Positions 30,451 through 34,415 of a DNA stretch of 34,415 nt are shown here, piece after piece. The position numbers and the translations under genes were made by a program. Source of the stretch: a virus. Each line of letters starts with the position of its first letter. The first letter of the stretch is position 1. Where the stretch lies: IMG/VR virus record IMGVR_UViG_3300040806_000451, positions 1 to 34,415 of that record; one strand, written 5' to 3'. Below the pieces are notes generated by a model. The model ran no database searches, was not told where the DNA came from, and saw only the letters and a program-made list of their open reading frames with translations.

Positions 30451-31617
30451 ATGAATAATGTAACTACTATTGAAGATTTACTCGAGTGCGCCGCTAATCT
30501 GCGGAGCATGCCTGTTATAAAACTTGAATCGTCTGACATGACTATCATGCATAGTATCGGTAGACAAGTTTTTAAGGGTACAGCACTAACTGATAGGCAA
30601 CTTGCATTGATGCAAGAAAAGTTAACACCTTATAAAGATCAGTTTATAAATTTAGAAATTGACTTTGACTTTGCTATTGGACAATTAAGACAGCCCTTAC
30701 GTCAAATAGATCGTAGCAAATATATTAAAATTATTGACGGAATGATCCATGTTAGATTTCCTTTTAGAAAAACTGACATCATATCAATACAAACATGTTC
30801 AAGTCAACTTGATTCATCTGAATACTTTCATCAAAAAGGCACACATGTACATCAGTTTGCATATACTGAACTAGCAACTTTAAAATTACTTGACGAATTT
30901 AAAGATAGAAGTTTTGATATTGATAGCGAACTTGTCGAAGTATATAATGAAATTAAGAATATAGAATCTAGTCCTGAAAAACATATAACTGGTATTTTTG
31001 ACGGACAAGCAAAAAACATTACTACTAAGTTAGAAAATACTATTAAAGATGAAATAGGTAACGATAGTGTAAAATTAATTGATAGAAGATTTAGATACGG
31101 CTTAAATTATAATTTAGATTTTACTCCTAAAAATATAACAGAAGATATTATATCAAGGAAAGAAATATATTTCCATAGTCGTCCGTCTGATACAAAGTTA
31201 GGTGATGTATTAGATAGTTTACACGACTTAGACAGATATCCTATTCTTGTAATTTTAGACAAAGACAATGCAGAAAATCAATTACACTCGTTAATTACGT
31301 ATTATAGAGATATGGTCGATGCTAGTAATCAAAGTGTACTATTTAGATTAGAAGATAAAAATGCAGGATTTAATCAATTAGTAAAAGATAGAAAATTAAA
31401 CAATTGGGTTGACAAAACAACAAAAATAGTGTATATTAGTAAAGATAAGTTACCCAAATTATTAGTAAGCGGAGCGTGGAAACCACAAACTGTTTTTTCT
31501 TTTAGCAGTAGTCTAGATCGTATAGTAGATACTTACATAAGATTTTATTGTGACTTAGTTGTTTGGCGTGAAGATACAGTATCACCTTTTAGGGAGTATT
31601 CAAGATTATATGGCTAG
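30451..31617 (+). CDS. Unknown protein upstream of uvsW
   Basis: The 388-residue protein is unrecognised. It has a helical N-terminus (TTIEDLLECAANLRSM; LTDRQLALMQEKLTPYKDQF), a middle beta-rich region (DGMIHVRFPFRKTD) and a C-terminal alternating strand-helix region (PILVILDKDNAENQLHSLI, TKIVYISKDKLPKLLVSG) like a nucleotide-binding or helicase-type fold without a P-loop. Start is set by the promoter. It overlaps uvsW by 8 bases, so a role in replication or repair with UvsW is likely. A helicase accessory or primase-related protein are possibilities; neither is supported by a motif. Confidence 0.7.
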   Translation: MNNVTTIEDLLECAANLRSMPVIKLESSDMTIMHSIGRQVFKGTALTDRQLALMQEKLTPYKDQFINLEIDFDFAIGQLRQPLRQIDRSKYIKIIDGMIHVRFPFRKTDIISIQTCSSQLDSSEYFHQKGTHVHQFAYTELATLKLLDEFKDRSFDIDSELVEVYNEIKNIESSPEKHITGIFDGQAKNITTKLENTIKDEIGNDSVKLIDRRFRYGLNYNLDFTPKNITEDIISRKEIYFHSRPSDTKLGDVLDSLHDLDRYPILVILDKDNAENQLHSLITYYRDMVDASNQSVLFRLEDKNAGFNQLVKDRKLNNWVDKTTKIVYISKDKLPKLLVSGAWKPQTVFSFSSSLDRIVDTYIRFYCDLVVWREDTVSPFREYSRLYG

Positions 31618-33073
31618 CTGTAAATTAATAATTGAAGATGAAGTAAACATAAAGTTAGAAGGACTAGAAGTAGATGTTCGTAGAAGACTGTCTAACGCTC
31701 TTAAGTTCGAAGTACCGTATGCAAAGTATATGCCACAGTACAAACTTGGACGCTGGGATGGTAAAGTTGCTTTCTTTGGTATTGGCGGTACCGGCTATGT
31801 TAACCATCTAGATGTTGTTACTGAAGTATTAGCAAAAAACAATGTCCAAATTGTTGACATTGAAGATAAGCGTCATCCAATACAATTTAACTTTACTCCA
31901 GTTACAGAACGATATTGGGCCGACCAAGGAGTATGTTGGCCTAAAGGACACCCGGCAGAAGGCGAAGAAATTATTCTACGAGATTACCAAGTTGAAGCAA
32001 TCAACAACTTTATTTCTAATCCACAGAGTCTCCAGCAAATTGCTACAGGCGCAGGTAAGACAATTACAACAGCTACGTTATCACATATTAGTGAACCTTA
32101 CGGACGTAGCATTGTAATTGTACCTAATAAGTCCTTGGTTGAGCAAACAGAAGAAGACTATATTAACTGTGGATTGGACGTAGGGGTGTACTTCGGCGAC
32201 AGGAAACAATTAGGTAAGACTCATACTATTTGCACTTGGCAGAGTTTAAATATACTTGACAAGAAGCATAAGGATGGCGCGGCAGTATTGTCGTTAGCAG
32301 AGTTCCTAGAAGGTGTGAGCACTATCATTGTCGACGAAGTACACCAAGCCAAAGCAGAAGTTCTTAAGAACTTGCTCACTCGCAACCTACGCAACGCTCC
32401 AATACGCTGGGGACTAACCGGCACAGTACCTAAAGAAAAGTTTGAGTTTGAAAGTATTCATGCTAGTCTAGGACCTGTTATTGGACAAATTAGTGCTAAA
32501 GAACTACAGGATAAAGGTGTGTTATCACAATGTCATGTTAATGTAGTGCAGCTAATTGATACAGTGGCGCATAGTAATTATCAAGAAGAATTAAAATATC
32601 TAACAACAAATACAGCAAGATTAGAATACATAGGCAAACTACTGAGCACAGTAAAGGAATCAGGCAACACACTTATACTAGTAGATCGTATTAGTGCAGG
32701 CGAAGCATTGGTAGAACTTATACCAGGAAGTGTGTTTGTAAAAGGCGATGTAAAATTAAAAGATAGAAAGGAAGCATACAATGAAATTAACGAAGGAACA
32801 AATCACGTGGTCATTGCTACGTATGGCGTTGCTGCCGTTGGCATTAATATCCCTCGTATCTTTAATCTTGTTCTTATAGAACCAGGCAAAAGTTTTGTTA
32901 GAGTTATTCAAAGTATAGGTAGAGGCGTAAGAAAGGCTAAGGACAAAGACTTCGTGCAAATATGGGACTTGACATCTACATGCAAGTTTGCGAAGCGACA
33001 TCTGACCCAACGTAAGAAATTTTACAAAGAAGCAGAGTACCCATTTACAATAGAAAAAGTGGAATGGAATTAA
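31610..33073 (+). CDS. uvsW: UvsW, SF2 DNA/RNA helicase
   Basis: The 487-residue helicase (T4: 503) has an N-terminal substrate domain (LGRWDGKVAFF 46-56), a Q-motif-like LRDYQVEA (123-130), Walker A ATGAGKT (145-151), the DExH box DEVH (242-245), motif III LTGT, and motif VI QSIGRGVRKA near the C-terminus. UvsW unwinds R-loops and branched DNA and controls the switch from origin to recombination-dependent replication. ATG 31610 (MASCKLI) fits the family start and overlaps the gene before; upstream in-frame starts add no family sequence. It ends with a TAATG overlap. Confidence 0.93.
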   Translation: MASCKLIIEDEVNIKLEGLEVDVRRRLSNALKFEVPYAKYMPQYKLGRWDGKVAFFGIGGTGYVNHLDVVTEVLAKNNVQIVDIEDKRHPIQFNFTPVTERYWADQGVCWPKGHPAEGEEIILRDYQVEAINNFISNPQSLQQIATGAGKTITTATLSHISEPYGRSIVIVPNKSLVEQTEEDYINCGLDVGVYFGDRKQLGKTHTICTWQSLNILDKKHKDGAAVLSLAEFLEGVSTIIVDEVHQAKAEVLKNLLTRNLRNAPIRWGLTGTVPKEKFEFESIHASLGPVIGQISAKELQDKGVLSQCHVNVVQLIDTVAHSNYQEELKYLTTNTARLEYIGKLLSTVKESGNTLILVDRISAGEALVELIPGSVFVKGDVKLKDRKEAYNEINEGTNHVVIATYGVAAVGINIPRIFNLVLIEPGKSFVRVIQSIGRGVRKAKDKDFVQIWDLTSTCKFAKRHLTQRKKFYKEAEYPFTIEKVEWN

Positions 33074-33579
33074 TGAAAATATTAACCTTAGAAAATCAAT
33101 GCTTCAATTTAGACGAGCTACCTGATACTATAGAAGATGATGTACGCTTTAGTGTACTTGATAATAGTGATCCAAAAAATCCTGATTTCTTTTTTGTGCC
33201 TTTAATTTTTCTAGAATCTTTTAGCTCGCCTGCTATGGTTTTAGAAATTGGCGGGAAAGAAATTACAATGCCAGTTGATTGGAGCATTGCTGTAGGCTGC
33301 TCTGAAAGCGGCAACGACTTAGAAATACTTCCGTTAACAAGTATTAACGACAGAGGATTTGAAGCATTCATATTTAATCCTCTATCAAGTTTTAAACCTA
33401 ACTTTGCAGATATTAATATTGTAAATTTTTATACAGATGTAAAATGGTATTTTCCAAAATTAAAAAATGGACAATTACTAAGTGTACCAATCTCCGAAGG
33501 TCATAAACCGGATTGTGCGTTTTTTGTAAAAGATATTAGTAGACAATGTGAAGTAATCGAATACTCAAAGTTAATGTAA
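33073..33579 (+). CDS. Conserved phage protein after uvsW, unknown
   Basis: The 168-residue protein (MKILTLENQC) is rich in beta-prone sequence: VRFSVLDNSDPKNPDFFFVP, SPAMVLEIGGKEITMPVDW, LEILPLTSINDRGFEAFIFNPL, VNFYTDVKWYFPK and CAFFVKDISRQCEVIEYSK. No catalytic motif, signal peptide or membrane segment is visible. ATG 33073 (TAATG with uvsW) is preferred to ATG 33064. The tight coupling on both sides suggests a conserved accessory of replication or virion assembly. I recognise it only as the kind of conserved hypothetical found in marine T4-like phages. Confidence 0.75.
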   Translation: MKILTLENQCFNLDELPDTIEDDVRFSVLDNSDPKNPDFFFVPLIFLESFSSPAMVLEIGGKEITMPVDWSIAVGCSESGNDLEILPLTSINDRGFEAFIFNPLSSFKPNFADINIVNFYTDVKWYFPKLKNGQLLSVPISEGHKPDCAFFVKDISRQCEVIEYSKLM

Positions 33580-33839
33580 TGAAGATGATTCCCGGACAGG
33601 CATTAATATATGAAAGAGCAAATGGTGTAGTATATGCTCGATATAGAGATGCACCGTGGAATGTAATGCCACGTTGGGCTATTGGCGGCGATCCGGGATC
33701 AATGGCTAGAGAGCAAGGAGATCTATTAGATTATAGTGAATGGAAAGATTTATGTGAAGTTGCAAGTACAAATCCAACACTAATGAAACAAATGGATAAG
33801 TTAGTTACAACTTATTATATAATTAAGGATAGCAAATGA
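33579..33839 (+). CDS. Small conserved phage protein, unknown
   Basis: An 86-residue protein (MKMIPGQALIYERANGVVYARY) with a beta-rich first half, a PWNVMPRWAIGGDP turn and a helical second half (YSEWKDLCEVASTNPTLMKQMDKLVTTYYII). It has no cysteine pair or other metal motif. It is coupled on both sides (TAATG, then ATGA). Nothing in it shows a function. Confidence 0.72.
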   Translation: MKMIPGQALIYERANGVVYARYRDAPWNVMPRWAIGGDPGSMAREQGDLLDYSEWKDLCEVASTNPTLMKQMDKLVTTYYIIKDSK

Positions 33840-34165
33840 AATATAACGATTGGGATGTAGGTGGCGAAGTAGTTAAAGAAGACGATCGTTATACCGTAAC
33901 AGATAATACAAATTTAAATAATCTTGTAGTAAGTCGTACTAGACTAAGGCCTAACAGGTCTACATCAGGACACAGACATGCTGGACAAGAAGAAGTTTAT
34001 ATATTTACAAACGGATCTGGGCAAATGGAACTTGACCATAAAATATTTGATGTTAAAAAAGGTGATACAGTTTTAATTGAAGATAACGTATTCCATAAAG
34101 TACATAACACCGGCGACTTTGTTTTAGATTTTATTTGTGTGTTTGATGGAAGGAGAACTTATTGA
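33836..34165 (+). CDS. Single-domain cupin protein
   Basis: The 109-residue protein is a complete cupin: motif 1 GHRHAGQEEVYIFTNGSG (histidines and glutamate as metal ligands) and motif 2 DTVLIEDNVFHKVHNTG. Such small cupins include sugar-phosphate isomerases and epimerases. It overlaps its neighbours by 4 bases on each side and directly precedes kdsA, so a role in the Kdo/sugar-precursor pathway (for example an isomerase step) is plausible but unproven. Confidence 0.82.
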   Translation: MKYNDWDVGGEVVKEDDRYTVTDNTNLNNLVVSRTRLRPNRSTSGHRHAGQEEVYIFTNGSGQMELDHKIFDVKKGDTVLIEDNVFHKVHNTGDFVLDFICVFDGRRTY

Positions 34166-34415
34166 GAATTATAGCAGGACCATGTCAACATGAGAGCTTA
34201 GGTCAAAGTTCAGAAATTGCACGTGAATGCAAACGTGTATGTGACAAGTATGGTATTGAATATTTTTTTAAAGCTAGTTATGATAAAGCAAATCGTACAT
34301 CACTAAATGGTAAACGTGGTGTAGGAATAGATGCCACCCTAAACGATTTTATGACATTAAAAGAAATACTAGGCGTAAAGATTTTAACTGATGTTCATAC
34401 AGAAGGTCAAGTAAG
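34162..34415 (+). CDS. kdsA: 3-deoxy-D-manno-octulosonate-8-phosphate synthase (KdsA), partial
   Basis: The first 84 codons are present. IAGPCQHES at 4-12 is the phosphoenolpyruvate-site start of KdsA/DAHP-type synthases. FKASYDKANRTSLNGKRG and KILTDVHTEGQ match KdsA (FKASFDKANRSS, KIITDVHE). KdsA condenses arabinose 5-phosphate with PEP to Kdo-8-phosphate, the first committed step of Kdo synthesis. The only start close to the family N-terminus is TTG at 34162, which overlaps the cupin stop and has a strong Shine-Dalgarno AAGGAGA about 6 bases before it. The C-terminal two thirds lie outside the window. Confidence 0.9.
   Translation, partial: MRIIAGPCQHESLGQSSEIARECKRVCDKYGIEYFFKASYDKANRTSLNGKRGVGIDATLNDFMTLKEILGVKILTDVHTEGQV

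Overview
The window looks like part of the genome of a marine T4-like myovirus. Genes are packed nearly edge to edge, the DNA is AT-rich, and recognisable T4-type proteins follow one another: neck (gp13, gp14), tail completion (gp15), sheath (gp18), tube (gp19), head completion (gp4), both terminase subunits (gp16, gp17), ssDNA-binding protein (gp32), UvsX, UvsY and UvsW. Late-promoter boxes of the T4 type (ATAAATA core) precede many virion genes. Genes for heptose and Kdo sugar precursors (hldE, hldD, kdsA) point to a Gram-negative host that makes heptose/Kdo glycans. A SAR11-like or other marine proteobacterium fits better than a marine cyanobacterium, but the host is an inference.

Layout. 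1-2640 (minus): cupin, hldD, hldE, Nudix. 2649-5233 (minus): gp15 and gp14. A palindromic pair of late promoters at 5239-5260 divides these from rightward gp13 (5278-6036). 6097-6921: a P-loop dNMP-kinase-like gene and a convergent HNH gene. 7037-19599 (plus): late virion block with a greatly enlarged sheath gp18, gp19, a tube-like protein, a small unknown, gp4, gp16, two probable virion/internal proteins, gp17 and a 798-residue virion protein. 19757-22573: recombination block gp32-uvsX-small gene-uvsY. 22560-30436: a glycan cassette of three GT-A-type glycosyltransferase domains, four copies of a second (GT-B/capsule-synthesis-like) domain, two methyltransferases and a nucleotidyltransferase-cupin fusion. 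30451-34165: unknown protein, uvsW, two conserved unknowns and a cupin. 34162-end: start of kdsA. No gene-free stretch exceeds 300 bases. The largest gaps are 19600-19756 (promoter and structured gp32 leader) and 6922-7036 (sheath upstream region). I saw no tRNA, CRISPR array or insertion sequence.

Regulation is unusually readable. Consensus sigma70 promoters (TTGACA-like, 16-17 bp, TATAAT-like) precede hldE, the kinase, gp32 and the gene before uvsW. Late boxes precede structural genes, and one lies inside the glycan cassette. At five late genes the box ends 4-5 nt before the start codon. At two sigma70 genes the -10 ends exactly 6 nt before ATG. No Shine-Dalgarno fits between, so these mRNAs are predicted to be leaderless. 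Hairpin terminators follow gp19, the 391-residue protein and gp32.

How it fits together: replication/recombination and sugar-precursor genes appear to be transcribed early or middle, virion genes late. The glycan cassette sits between uvsY and uvsW and straddles both regimes. This suggests that the phage remodels the host surface glycan or decorates its own particle.
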